Positions 19,301-27,100 of a DNA stretch of 64,000 bases are shown piece by piece. The position numbers and the translations under genes are program-made. The notes beneath the pieces were generated by a model. The model ran no database searches. It was not told the DNA's origin and saw only the letters and a program-made list of their open reading frames with translations. Numbering within the stretch: the first letter of the stretch is position 1; each line of letters opens with the position of its first letter. The stretch comes from Leifsonia sp. 466MF (GTDB lineage Bacteria > Actinomycetota > Actinomycetes > Actinomycetales > Microbacteriaceae), in assembly GCF_900100265.1 (NCBI RefSeq), contig NZ_LT629696.1, positions 620,001 through 684,000 of the forward strand. Direction: 5' to 3'.

Positions 19301-19568
19301 CGCCCGGAGAGGTCAACAGCTGGATGGGGATCCCGGCTTTCACGGGCTCGGTGCTCTGGCGCACACCATCCCGGTTGACGTCCGCCCAGACCACGCCGGA
19401 GACGAGGCTTCCGGGCGCCGCCGTCGCGGTGGTCCCGCCCGTGACGGGGATGGCGATCCCCGCGATCAGCGCCACCACGGTGGCCCAGACGGTCGTCGCG
19501 CGAGGCTTCCGCCGCGCCCCTCCTGGATTCGATTCGCTGTTCGAGGAAGCGAACGGAAGCGTGAACAT
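13377..19568 (-). CDS. Giant secreted protein with SdrD-B domains and tandem repeats
   Basis: The protein has 2,063 residues; GGGGGG lies 7 nt before the ATG. A signal peptide follows a basic patch (cleavage after 'TATAA', near residue 51). An SdrD B-like domain lies at about 52-165 ('GVVWADVNRDGVRQ') and a second at about 1284-1400 ('LGDLVWLDSNGDGKFDGGEHG'). A large region of DUF11-like beta modules lies between them. Five repeats of about 117-125 residues each cover 1449-2050 ('FLVTNTGN', 'CTATYTTTQADVDNGS'). These are typical of surface adhesins. No LPXTG motif or C-terminal helix is seen, so it may be fully secreted or bound non-covalently. The LCP ligase gene lies 105 bp upstream on the same strand. 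Confidence 0.88.
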   Translation of the reverse strand: MFTLPFASSNSESNPGGARRKPRATTVWATVVALIAGIAIPVTGGTTATAAPGSLVSGVVWADVNRDGVRQSTEPVKAGIPIQLLTSPGGVVVATTTTSAAGVYRFPDVADGTFVVRADASAAFHFPATASGENDFVTTGPPPVGQPERGVTVPLTIAGTTQAVGIDAGMQPIADLSVARLPVAEGCDGFAVTGTPPFDATDAPGKDSGPGNCIVRVMDTVSQNYSVALTGLPTGASVPNVVAQFTVSSPDGAKLELVGPGTNGLPAGCLGAANGANPPSSRTVNADGSITVICNIGSLSSNVAALQLAYRFASNTPIPSHAGITMSAFAPAGDAGTSATVDGPQVEVTGTAQWDLEKIPYPPSGVGNAGPDFTIRTYNGVAVSGYLVRYKFNVVDTLHGAGASDLVWPASFTDVMPEFPNARITQCRSAEPADNSLSSPWTLTCPLEEVQGTDGWQLSIRPNSGRGSDTGEGHMIMTIFVPLDDMNRAIDPSWQPGQPNPTGTFDFQNRAQDTDRWVINGGAPNYGPDHEPGSNGTGNNLVTIVRNAAAPTWDLQKSFFGGPFFTTQTVNGVPVNGYRVDYLLNIVDLAGPDNVGPWLDLPVTFKDRLVSHPGALLTSCDALQPDPNAATVTCDMGAQPAAGWTIRPTPNQRGFNDRRMNIVVRFFIPMSTLPADPCQSNVTLDLRNEAIDSDPWTAGGDLNNGTGFEPGWNGTTATGNNLDVRSVRPSAGECGSLTGNKQYIRNGATYNGPTFGGDVVQSFVSLSANNNRVSVPDLKLCDVFDVSVLKLVAGTPRMGTFPSGTNVNPANYVIEYAVGPNQVNTQNGPPTGGLYPIDASSITGAATDCRNAPGPWTTDPAAAFGANWQDAVNMVRIRPVDPTRVETGPFAAHLIFELETRTFYNGGPNASEAIPSGVRVTNVGGWPTGATGNGWGTVSRQIPFSGMLLGVAKAIVPTQYFPGDTAIWDLTASISRTTVGATLQNLRLVDTIPADLHFDSVCTQNLLPPGVTVSYDQQTRRVTFVAGDIPIVTAPSQTVFSPTPGATRGRLRICTTVDSLAQPGDTHVNTVQALADNAENAPTAQATIQIVGSGQLGITKSVDKPFVASGETYTWSLEWGNTSTQIAFQPPDVIDVLPWNGDGDPASGSARSQYASDYTGTARLSGPLAAPTYLRGATGAVPGTWYYSSAPPATLIHDPRDPSNANPAAPGGLWQTAGEVTDFGAVTAVRFVSSGFLGVQTRVRASIPAVSTSTDLDNVYVNRAMIFSATFANQPLLSNEPYVLMPGFSLGDLVWLDSNGDGKFDGGEHGIPGVAVQVRTENGDVVGTATTDANGRWSVTSLPAGRYVVHLPAAMFAAGGPLAGTVVRTTASSPALTPNEDADNNNTASPDPAATGLTSTPVTLANQYAAGALVGGNGPSGDDVAGLAGELIPDSFTAFTVDLAVLPAPGIHIEKATNTEDADDAPGPLVPVGGAVQWTYVVTNSGAVDLTDVTVTDDQVAAADIDCDATGGNVIAGPLAPGASFTCVATGTATAGQYANTGTVTGLDPAAVRVDDDDPSHYFGIVSGIDVVKSSTTTDVVQVGQQIPYTFLVTNTGNSPLTGITVEDVVAAPSDPAGLSAVDCPANALAGGASMTCTATYTTTQADLDNGSVTDTATATGTPPATPEEPNPPRVASPPVTVTLPVTHTSSITVLKSMAQPSTVPFTAGLRIPYDFLVTNTGNTVLTDIVVTDVQVAPAVQAALSPVDCPATTLAPQQDMTCTATYEVSQADVDNGSLTDTAVATAVPAPRPDAPNPPAIASPPSSVTITADDLPGIRVEKSSTTTSVVGAGQQIPYTFLVTNTGNVPLTGITVDDQVAAPSSAGGLSPIDCPADPLPVGGQLTCTATYTTTQADVDNGSVTDTATASGTPPTPPGGSTPDPIRSAASTVTIAAADDPGLSVVKTSDTAAVTMVGQQVRFAFLVTNTGNVTLADVTVSDTVAAPSAQANLSAVDCPASILAPGERMTCSATYTTTASDLLLTPAISDRATAAGTAPDGTRIGSPEAVLTLPVRAILNLPVVSG
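13380..15222 (-). repeat. Five tandem domain repeats in the giant surface protein
   Basis: In-frame units start near 15222, 14873, 14505, 14136 and 13760 (minus strand), each about 350-380 nt. Each encodes an Ig-like module with 'VTNTGN', a 'CPA' cysteine and a 'CxATYTTT' cysteine. Units 2 and 4 are closest ('GQQIPYTFLVTNTGN'), which suggests more recent duplication or conversion; unit 1 is the most divergent. Confidence 0.85.
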
Positions 19569-19673
19569 GGTGCATCCCCCCGGACGAGCGCTGGTCAGGC
19601 TGGGCTCGTGGGGGTCACCGTAACTCCGGCCCGGACCGGTCCGAAAGAAGGCTGCGTCGGGAGGCGTCCGCGA

Positions 19674-21440
19674 TCAGTTGATGCAGACGGTGTCGCTGTA
19701 GTTCGTGGCGGGGCCGGTCGGAGCGGGAGTCGGGGCCGGGGCGGGAGCGGTGCCACCACCCGCAGCGGGAGCCGTCGGCATGATGCCGTCGTCGCCGAGG
19801 ACGACCGTGACGGTGCTCACGGACGAGGTCTCCTGCACGCTCGCGCCCGGCAGGTAGGCGGCGACGGCCTTGGCCTGCGCCTCCTGTCCGGAGGGGTACT
19901 GGATCACCGTCGTCGCGCGGGTGTCGGCGTCGCCCGGAGTGCCCGTCTTGAAACCGGCGCCCGCGAGGGTCTGGCTGGCGGTCGTCGCAGCGCCGTTCTG
20001 GCTGCCGCCGTTGAGCACGGTCACCGAGGTGTCCGCCGGCTTCGCCGCCGTCGCCTTCTCGTAGGCGCTCGGGGTGCCCATCAGGCTCTGGATGAACGCC
20101 GGCATCGCCGCCGTGTCGACCTCGACGATCGAGATGTCGTCGCCGTCGACCGTGATCGTCGGGGTCCCGGAGATCGGGATCGTCGCCGACTGGATCTTCC
20201 CGCCGGTCAGCCCCTGCAGCTGGGCCGCGAGCTGCAGGAAGTTCAGGCCGGGATCGGTCTCCAGGGAGCCGCTCACCGCATCCAGCACCTTGGTCAGCTT
20301 GCCCGGGTTGAGCAGCGTGCCGGCCGACAGGAACTTGTGGGCCTCCACCGAGAGGAAGTACTGCTGCCGCACGACGCGGTCGAGATCACCGCGGGGGAGT
20401 CCGTGGCGCTGACGCACGAAGGACAGCGCCTGCTTCGCGTCCAGCGTCGAGACGCCCGCCGGGAAGTCAGCGCCGGAGTACGGGTCGTCGACCGCGTTGT
20501 TCAGGCACACCTGCACCGGGCCCAGCGCCTGCGCGATCGTGTAGAAGCCGAGCAGCGAGACGCGCACGTAATGGTCGATGCTGAGGCCGGTGAGGTTCTG
20601 CACGGTCTGGATGAGCAGCTTCGCACCGCTCGCCGCATCCGTCGCGCCGCCGCCCAGGGAGAAGGCCGCGTTGAGCTTGTTCATGCCGTGGCCGGGCACC
20701 TCCACCCAGGAGTCGCGCGGGAGCGAGATCAACGTCGCCGACTTCCCGTTCGCGGGGATGTGCAGGATCATCATCGTGTCCGTGTTGGTCCCGCCGCCGT
20801 CGTCCGTGGTGCTCAGCTGGTCGAGCTCCGCCTGCGAGGCTCCGTCGGGCCGATGATCGTCGCCGACCAGCAGGATGTTCTGGTCCTGGCCGTCGACATC
20901 GTTCGCGGGCTTGGAGATCACATCCACATGCTTGACGCCGCCGACGAACCGGAAGTAGCTGTAGGCGGCATACCCGCCCACCACGACGAGGATCACCGCG
21001 AGGGCCGCGGCGGTCCAGCCGATGATGCGCTTCGTGCGGCGGCGCTTGCGCGGAGCCTTGTCCCGGCGGCCGCCCGGGGGCGGAGTGGGGGTGCCGTCGT
21101 CGTCGCCGCCGGTTCCGTCGCCGTTGTCGCCGCCTCCGTTGCGGCCGCCACCTCCACTGCCGCCGTTGCCGCGGCCGTTGCCACCGCGGCGCCCGGCGCC
21201 GTCACCGCCGAGGCCCGGGGCGTCGCCGCCCATCCCGAACGGGTCGAACGGGGCGCCACCCGCTGTGCCACCGCTCGCAGCGCCGCCGCTCCCGGTGGGC
21301 ACGCCGGAGGCCGGACGCGTCGCGCGCACGGGGCGGCGCGGGTCGGCGGACGGCGCGCGTCCGAACACCTGGGTGGGCGGCAGCTGCTGGTCGCTGCCGT
21401 CCGCACCGGGATCTGAGGCGGGGAAGTTCGGGCGTCGCAC
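19674..21440 (-). CDS. LytR-CpsA-Psr (LCP) family cell-wall ligase
   Basis: The protein has 588 residues and a GTG start without a clear ribosome site. A long Gly/Pro-rich cytoplasmic tail (1-125) ends in a basic patch, then a membrane helix at about 139-161. The LCP domain spans about 185-400, with the conserved arginine motif 'SLPRDSWVEVPGHG' and later 'FVRQRHGLPRGDLDRVVRQQ'. A LytR_C domain follows at about 465-545, then a Pro/Ala tail. LCP enzymes transfer glycopolymers from lipid carriers to peptidoglycan. The unusually long glycine-rich N-terminus is notable. It lies upstream of the giant surface protein. Confidence 0.93.
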   Translation of the reverse strand: MRRPNFPASDPGADGSDQQLPPTQVFGRAPSADPRRPVRATRPASGVPTGSGGAASGGTAGGAPFDPFGMGGDAPGLGGDGAGRRGGNGRGNGGSGGGGRNGGGDNGDGTGGDDDGTPTPPPGGRRDKAPRKRRRTKRIIGWTAAALAVILVVVGGYAAYSYFRFVGGVKHVDVISKPANDVDGQDQNILLVGDDHRPDGASQAELDQLSTTDDGGGTNTDTMMILHIPANGKSATLISLPRDSWVEVPGHGMNKLNAAFSLGGGATDAASGAKLLIQTVQNLTGLSIDHYVRVSLLGFYTIAQALGPVQVCLNNAVDDPYSGADFPAGVSTLDAKQALSFVRQRHGLPRGDLDRVVRQQYFLSVEAHKFLSAGTLLNPGKLTKVLDAVSGSLETDPGLNFLQLAAQLQGLTGGKIQSATIPISGTPTITVDGDDISIVEVDTAAMPAFIQSLMGTPSAYEKATAAKPADTSVTVLNGGSQNGAATTASQTLAGAGFKTGTPGDADTRATTVIQYPSGQEAQAKAVAAYLPGASVQETSSVSTVTVVLGDDGIMPTAPAAGGGTAPAPAPTPAPTGPATNYSDTVCIN

Positions 21441-21570
21441 ACCGAAACGCTAGGGGGCGGCGCCTTGGAACGGCCTGGTTTCGCGCGGTGTTCCCGAGGA
21501 ATCACCAGCTTTTCCGCCCGCGCCTCCCAGCCCAGACCCGGATGGGACGGCGGGTCGCCTGCGAGAACGC

Positions 21571-22077
21571 TCAGTCGTCGCAGTCGGCGGGCGGCTCGCA
21601 CTCCTCGTCGTCGATCGCCGCGTTCATCGTGCGTGCGATGCCGAGCAGGGCATCCTGCTGCTCGGGCGTCAGGGCGTCGAACAGGATGCGGCGGATGGTC
21701 GCCGAGTGCTTCGGCAGCGCGCGCACCACCACGCGCCGGCCCTCGCCGGTGAGGTGGATCCACATCGCGCGGCGGTCCTCCTCGCACTCCTGGCGCTCGA
21801 CGAATCCGCGGGCGACCATGCGGGTCACCTGGTGCGAGACGCGACTCTTCTCCCAGCCCGTCGCATCCACCAGATCCCGGACCCGCAGCCGCCGCCCGGG
21901 CGAGCGGACCAGAGCCATCAGCACCTCGAGCTCGGAGATCGAGATGCCGTCGTCCTGCTGCAGCTGCGCATCCAGCGTCCGGTCGAAGCCGCGCCGCATC
22001 AGGTGGAAGGCGCGGAACAGCTCCAGCTCGTCGTCCGACAGCTTCCTCGGGTCGGGACGGGTGCGCACGGTGGCCAT
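21571..22077 (-). CDS. MarR-family transcriptional regulator
   Basis: The protein has 168 residues. ATG 22077 has AGGA 6 nt upstream and is preferred over the GTG at 22092. The winged helix covers about 45-110 ('LRVRDLVDATGWEKSRVSHQ' and the wing 'ECEEDRRAMWIHLTGEG'). The C-terminus is acidic with two cysteines ('EECEPPADCDD'), possibly redox- or metal-responsive (inference). The nearest plausible target is the FMN reductase at 22729, whose promoter region has two inverted repeats. Confidence 0.9.
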   Translation of the reverse strand: MATVRTRPDPRKLSDDELELFRAFHLMRRGFDRTLDAQLQQDDGISISELEVLMALVRSPGRRLRVRDLVDATGWEKSRVSHQVTRMVARGFVERQECEEDRRAMWIHLTGEGRRVVVRALPKHSATIRRILFDALTPEQQDALLGIARTMNAAIDDEECEPPADCDD

Positions 22078-22102
22078 ACGCCATCCTGACACGCGCCGCG
22101 GG

Positions 22103-22648
22103 TCAGTGGGCGAGCGCCTCCAGGAAGACGACGAGCACGCCGAGCGCGACCACGACGACCAGCACCGCGAGCTGCCGCCAGCCGGAGAGTCCGGTGCGCG
22201 AGACGGCGATCCGGGTGATGACGGCGAGCGAGGCGATGAGCGCGACGATCGCGATGGTGAGGCCGGTACGGTCCTCGATGACGTCGAACACCGCCAGCCC
22301 CACGGCGATGAGCGGCACCACCAGCACGCCGAGCGCGCGCGACGACACCGCCAGCATGTGCCGGAACTCGGCCACCGACGGGAGGGTGTTGTGCACGATC
22401 ATGTGCGACACGAGGTCCGAGACGAGGCCGGCCAGCAGCACTCCGATGACGGAGATGACCAGCGTCCAGAGCACGGTGGGCGAGTCGAGCGCCTCTCCGT
22501 GCGAGTTCATCGCCATGAGGATCGCGAGGGCCGTGAAGGTGACGTAGATCCGCTCGCGCAGCCGGTCGCCCGCCTGGCGTCGTTCATTCTCGGATGCATC
22601 CTCGGGCAGATGGATGTCGTCGTTGCGGTGTTCGCGCTGGTCGGACAT
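22103..22648 (-). CDS. Membrane protein of unknown function
   Basis: The protein has 181 residues. A hydrophilic N-terminus (1-33) with 'ERRQAGDRLRERIYVTFTAL' leads into about four hydrophobic segments (near 34-48, 57-78, 105-125 and 128-175). I do not recognise the family. A histidine-bearing stretch 'DLVSHMIVHNTLPSVAEFRH' lies between helices 2 and 3. It ends 26 bp before the MarR start on the same strand, so the two may be co-transcribed. Confidence 0.75.
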   Translation of the reverse strand: MSDQREHRNDDIHLPEDASENERRQAGDRLRERIYVTFTALAILMAMNSHGEALDSPTVLWTLVISVIGVLLAGLVSDLVSHMIVHNTLPSVAEFRHMLAVSSRALGVLVVPLIAVGLAVFDVIEDRTGLTIAIVALIASLAVITRIAVSRTGLSGWRQLAVLVVVVALGVLVVFLEALAH

Positions 22649-22673
22649 GCGGCGAGCCTAGCCGGGAATGAAT

Positions 22674-22711
22674 CGCGAACGCGGCTGGTTCGCGTTGGAT
22701 GACACGTCATC
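22674..22711. promoter_or_regulatory. Two inverted repeats in the FMN-reductase promoter region
   Basis: CGCGAAC-N7-GTTCGCG (22674-22694) and GATGAC-AC-GTCATC (22698-22711) lie between divergent genes. Either could be an operator for the neighbouring MarR protein. This is suggested by position only. Confidence 0.45.
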
Positions 22712-22728
22712 AAAAACGAAAGGCTGAC

Positions 22729-23322
22729 ATGACGAAGATCGCCATCATCATCGGAAGCACGCGTCCAGGGCGCAACGGCGAGGCCGTCGCGCGCTGGGTC
22801 TACGAGAACGCCGCGAAGCGCTCCGGCGTCGAGTACGAGCTCGTCGACCTGAAGGACTGGGACCTCCCGCACCTCGACGAGGCCATGCCGGCCGCCATGG
22901 GGCAGTACGCCGGTGAGCACACCAAGGCGTGGGCGGCGAAGATCGCCGAGTTCGACGGCTTCGTGTTCGTCACCCCCGAGTACAACCACAGCACCTCCGG
23001 CGCCCTCAAGAACGCGATCGACTACGTCGGGGCCGAGTGGTACAACAAGGCCGCCGGGTTCGTCAGCTACGGCGTCTTCGGTGGCGCTCGCGCCGTCGAG
23101 CACCTGCGTCTGGTGCTGTCGCAGCTCCAGGTCGCCACGGTCAGCGCGCACGTGGGCCTCAGCCTCGCTCACGACTTCGAGAACTGGCAGCTGAAGCCGA
23201 CCGAACAGCAGACTGCCGCTCTCACCCCGCTGTTCGACCAGGTCGAGGCCTGGTCCGCCGCGCTCGAGACCGTGCGCACGGGTGCCGCAGCCGAGCAGGA
23301 TGAGGACGAGGCCGCGGCCTGA
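22729..23322 (+). CDS. NADPH-dependent FMN reductase (flavodoxin-like)
   Basis: The protein has 197 residues. ATG 22729 follows GAAAGG. The FMN phosphate loop reads 'GSTRPGRNGEAVARW' (8-22), and the family motif 'TPEYNHSTSGALKNAIDY' lies near 82-99. Such proteins reduce FMN, quinones or azo compounds with NADPH and are often induced under oxidative or electrophile stress. The C-terminus is acidic. The nearby MarR gene is a plausible regulator. Confidence 0.9.
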   Translation: MTKIAIIIGSTRPGRNGEAVARWVYENAAKRSGVEYELVDLKDWDLPHLDEAMPAAMGQYAGEHTKAWAAKIAEFDGFVFVTPEYNHSTSGALKNAIDYVGAEWYNKAAGFVSYGVFGGARAVEHLRLVLSQLQVATVSAHVGLSLAHDFENWQLKPTEQQTAALTPLFDQVEAWSAALETVRTGAAAEQDEDEAAA

Positions 23323-23363
23323 CGCTCGTCTCCGTTCCTTCTCCGGCTTCTGCCCGGTCCGGG

Positions 23364-23401
23364 TTCTGCCCGGTCTGCTACGTCTGGCAGACCGGGCAGA
23401 A
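23364..23401. terminator. Hairpin between convergent FMN reductase and nei2
   Basis: A perfect 15-bp stem (23364-23378 with 23387-23401) has an 8-nt loop. The right arm lies inside the last codons of nei2, where it encodes part of the zinc-finger 'CPVCQT'. The left arm repeats a related motif at 23350. It probably acts as a bidirectional terminator. Confidence 0.6.
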
Positions 23402-24154
23402 GTATGTGACCCGCTCTTCGAGGTCCGTCCGGCCCAGCGACGACGACTGGATGCGCGTGCCGCAGCGGCGGCAGGGCTGGCCGCGGCGGCCGTAGACCCA
23501 CGTGTTGCGTCCGCGGCGGGTGTCGCCCGTGGTGACCCGGAGCGGCCGGTCGCGGTTCGCCGTGATGAGCCGGAAACCGAGGTCGATGGCCGCGGGGATG
23601 TCCGCATCCCGGACCGGTCGGGTGGGAAGCATCCCCCGCAGGAAGCACAGCTCGTTTGCGTACACGTTGCCGAGCCCGGCGAGGTTGCGCTGGTCGAGGA
23701 GCGCGACAGCCACCGGCACGTCCGGATTCTCCGTGATCCGACGGACGGCCTCCTCGGCGTCCCAGCCAGAGCCGAGGAGGTCCGGGCCGAGATGCCCGAC
23801 CACCTCGTCCTCCCGGTCGCGGGGGAGGACCTCCAGCACGCCGAGCTGGAAGCCCACGGCCTGCGCGTCGGCCGTGCGAAGCACTGCCCGCGCCTGGTAG
23901 CCGGGATGCCGCCAGCGGCCGTCGGGCGGGTACACCTCCCATGACCCCTCCATCTTGAGGTGGCTGTGGATGGTGTGGTCACCCACGTGCATCAGCAGGT
24001 GCTTGCCGCGGCTGACGACCTCGTCCATACGCTCGCCGGAGAGGTCGACGGTCGCGTAGGCGGGGACGCGGAAGTCGGTCTCCGTGAGGATCTGACCCGC
24101 GAGGGCACGGTGGAGGCGCTGAGCCGCCTGGTAGACGGTGTCGCCCTCAGGCAT
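23378..24154 (-). CDS. nei2: Fpg/Nei-family DNA glycosylase (Nei2 type)
   Basis: The protein has 258 residues. The catalytic N-terminus 'MPEGDTV' (Pro2 and Glu3) is intact, since Met1 is removed in this family. The H2TH region includes 'LLDQRNLAGLGNVYANELCF' near 153-172. A C-terminal zinc finger is C-x2-C ... C-x2-C ('CRRCG', 'CPVC'). It excises oxidised pyrimidines. It lies 36 bp after lhr on the same strand; the same Lhr-Nei pairing is known in mycobacteria and points to one repair operon. Confidence 0.93.
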   Translation of the reverse strand: MPEGDTVYQAAQRLHRALAGQILTETDFRVPAYATVDLSGERMDEVVSRGKHLLMHVGDHTIHSHLKMEGSWEVYPPDGRWRHPGYQARAVLRTADAQAVGFQLGVLEVLPRDREDEVVGHLGPDLLGSGWDAEEAVRRITENPDVPVAVALLDQRNLAGLGNVYANELCFLRGMLPTRPVRDADIPAAIDLGFRLITANRDRPLRVTTGDTRRGRNTWVYGRRGQPCRRCGTRIQSSSLGRTDLEERVTYFCPVCQT

Positions 24155-24190
24155 GCGCGGCTTCCAGGCCGGTGTCGACCGTGTCGGCCG

Positions 24191-27100
24191 TCATGCGCGC
24201 AGCCGCAATCCGCGCGGAGTGGCGAGGAAGCCCGCGTCGGACAACGCATCGCCGACGGGCGAGCCCAGGATGAACCCGCCGTTGACGGTCTCCACCGCGA
24301 GCTTGTCCACACGGCGGGTTGTGACGAGCGCCGCGAGGGCGCGGGCCGCCGCGGCCAGCACGAGTCCGGACTCCTCCGTCGGTTGCTCGGGCCCGGCGGT
24401 GCCCGAGCCTCCGGCGGCTGCGGGGGCCGCTGCGGCCGTGCCCGCCGCTCCGGCCACGAAGCAGAGCAGGCTCTTCCCGCCGCGCTCGACGTAGAGCGTC
24501 AGCTCGCCGTCGACGAGCACGACCAGCGCTCCGGCCTTCCGGCCCGGGCGGTGGCCCGTGCCGCTCTCGCTCGGCACCGCCGGCCACGGCAGCGCTGCGC
24601 CGTACGGGTTCGCGGGGTCGGTCGCCGCCAACGCGACGGCTTCGTACGGGCGCTGCTGCGTGTGGTCGCGCGCGTAGGACCGCAACCGGTCGACCGTCGC
24701 ACCGTTGGCGAACTGAGCGCCGCCCAGCGTCTCGATGAAGTAGCCGCGGCGCGCCCGCCCGGTCTCCTCGAATCCGCTGAGCACCTTGTACGCGAGCGCG
24801 AATCCGCCGGGCGTCCCCTCGTTCATGACGGATCCGCGGGTGACGACCCCGTAGCGGTCGAGCAGCGTCTCGGCCTGGCCGTGCGCGCGCACGGTGGAAT
24901 CGACGTCACGCTCGGGCAGCAGTGACCATCGCCCCGCCGCAGTCGGCGGTCCCATCCGCGTGACCATCGCGCTTCGCGTCGGAACGCGGCCGCGGTACAT
25001 GCGCGCTCGTGTCGGCTGGCGCGGCCGCTTGTGCGCCCCGGACCCGCCCGCGGTCAGAGTCCGCAATGGCGCCAGGGTGTCGTTGGTGATGCACCCGGCC
25101 CACACCAGATCCCACAGCGCCGTCACGAGTTCGGAGTCGTCGATCGCCGATCCGCGCTCGACCCCGAGCGTGTCGGACAACTGCCGGAAGAAGTACCCGC
25201 CTCCGCGGCCGAGCGCATCCAGGATGCCGCGCTGCAGCTCATCCGGCTCGTGGTCCGAGGGCGGCGCGAGCGTGAGCGGAGCGGAATCCGCCAGGTGGAG
25301 GCTGATCCAGCCGTCGTCGCCGGGAAGGCTGCCGTCACCCGACCAGATCACCTCGCCCGTGGCTGTCAGCTCGTCCAGCATCGCCGGGCTGTAGTCGGCC
25401 ACGCGGCTCGGAAGGACGAGCGACTCCCACGCCGATGCCGGGATGCGCGCACCGGACAACTGCTCGATGACCGACGCGACCGCATCCACCCCGCGCAGCG
25501 TGGAGCCGACGTGCTGCCACTCGGGAAGGAACCGGCCGAACGTGGCCGTGTCGACCGGCTCGACCTCGTGCCGCAGCGCCGCGAGCGACATGCGACGCAG
25601 CCTCCGGAGGACCTCGGCGTCGCTCCACTCGGTGCCGTGCGCGTGCGGACGGAACTCGCCCTCGACCACGCGCCCGTCGCGGGCGAGCCGTCGGAGGGCG
25701 TCGTGGACGATCGCCGGGCCGAGACCGAGCCGGCTCGCGATGTCGACCGTCTCGAACGGCCCGTGGGTGCGCGCGAAGCGGCTCACCAGGTCGCCGAGCG
25801 GGTCGTCGACGGGTTCGATGAAGGCCACCGGGACACCGATCGGGAGCGGGACTCCCAGCGCGTCGCGGAGGCGACTCGCGTCTTCGATCGCGGCGAAGCG
25901 CTCCGCTCCCGCGATGGTGACCGCGAGCGCCCGGTGCGTGTCGACAAGGGTCGCAAGATGTCCGGCGGCGGTCTCCCGGTCTGCGTGCGGTGCCGCGAGC
26001 TCGCCCTCGCCGGGTTCGCCGCCCTCGCCGGGCCGGCCGGCCTCGTCGGACTCCGCCGAACGGGCGGAGGCAGCCCTCTCGCCTTCGGCTTCGAGACGCT
26101 CGGCCACTTCCTCCACCGACAGGGGACCCAGCAGCCGCAGCAGGTCGGCGACGCCCTCGACCCCGCGTACTCGGCGTTCGGGTGCAAGCCGCTGCAGTTG
26201 GAGCTCGACGCGCTCGATGACCGTCGGATCGAGCAGTTCGCGGAGCTCCGCCCGGCCGAGCAGCTCGGCGAGCAGCCCGGCGTCGAGGGAGAGCGCCGCA
26301 GCGCGACGCTCCGCCAGCGGGCTGTCGCCCTCGTACATGAACGCAGCGACATATCCGAAGAGCAGCGACCGCGCGAAGGGAGAGGCGGTCTCGGTCGACG
26401 CCTCGACCAGCCGGATGCTGCGCTGCTCGATCTGCTTCGCGACATCCGTCAACGCGGTGAGATCGTAGACGTCCTGCAGCACCTCGCGGATGGTCTCGAG
26501 GATGATCGGGAAGCTGGGGTACTTGCGCGCAACATCCAGCAGCTGCGCCGCCTTCTGCCGCTGCTGCCAGAGCGGCGACCGCTTGCCCGGGTTGTACTTG
26601 GGCAGCAGGAGTGCGCGGGCCGCGGACTCGCGGAACCGCGAGGCGAACAGCGCCGAGCCGCCGACCTCCGCTGTCACCAGTTCATCCAGCTCCTGCGGCT
26701 CGAACACGAACAGTTCGCCACCGGGCGGCTGCGCCTCCGTGTCGGGGATGCGGACGACGATGCCGTCGTCGGCCGCCATCGCCCCCGCGTCGACCCCGTA
26801 CCGTTCTCGCACCCGGGCCTGCACGGCGAGTGCCCACGGCGAATGCACCTGCATGCCGAATGGGGAATGCAGCACCACTCGCCAGTCGCCGAGCTCATCG
26901 CGGAAGCGCTCGACGACGAGCGTCTTGTCGGTCGGGACGTGCCCGGTCGCCTCCTTCTGCTCGCGCAGGAACGACAGCAGGTTGTTCGTCGCCCAGGCGT
27001 CGAGGCCGGCTTCGACGCAGCGCAGTTCCGCATCCGCCGGCGACGCCGTGCTCACCTCACGCATGAAGGCGCCGACCGCGCGGCCCAGTTCGGCGGGACG

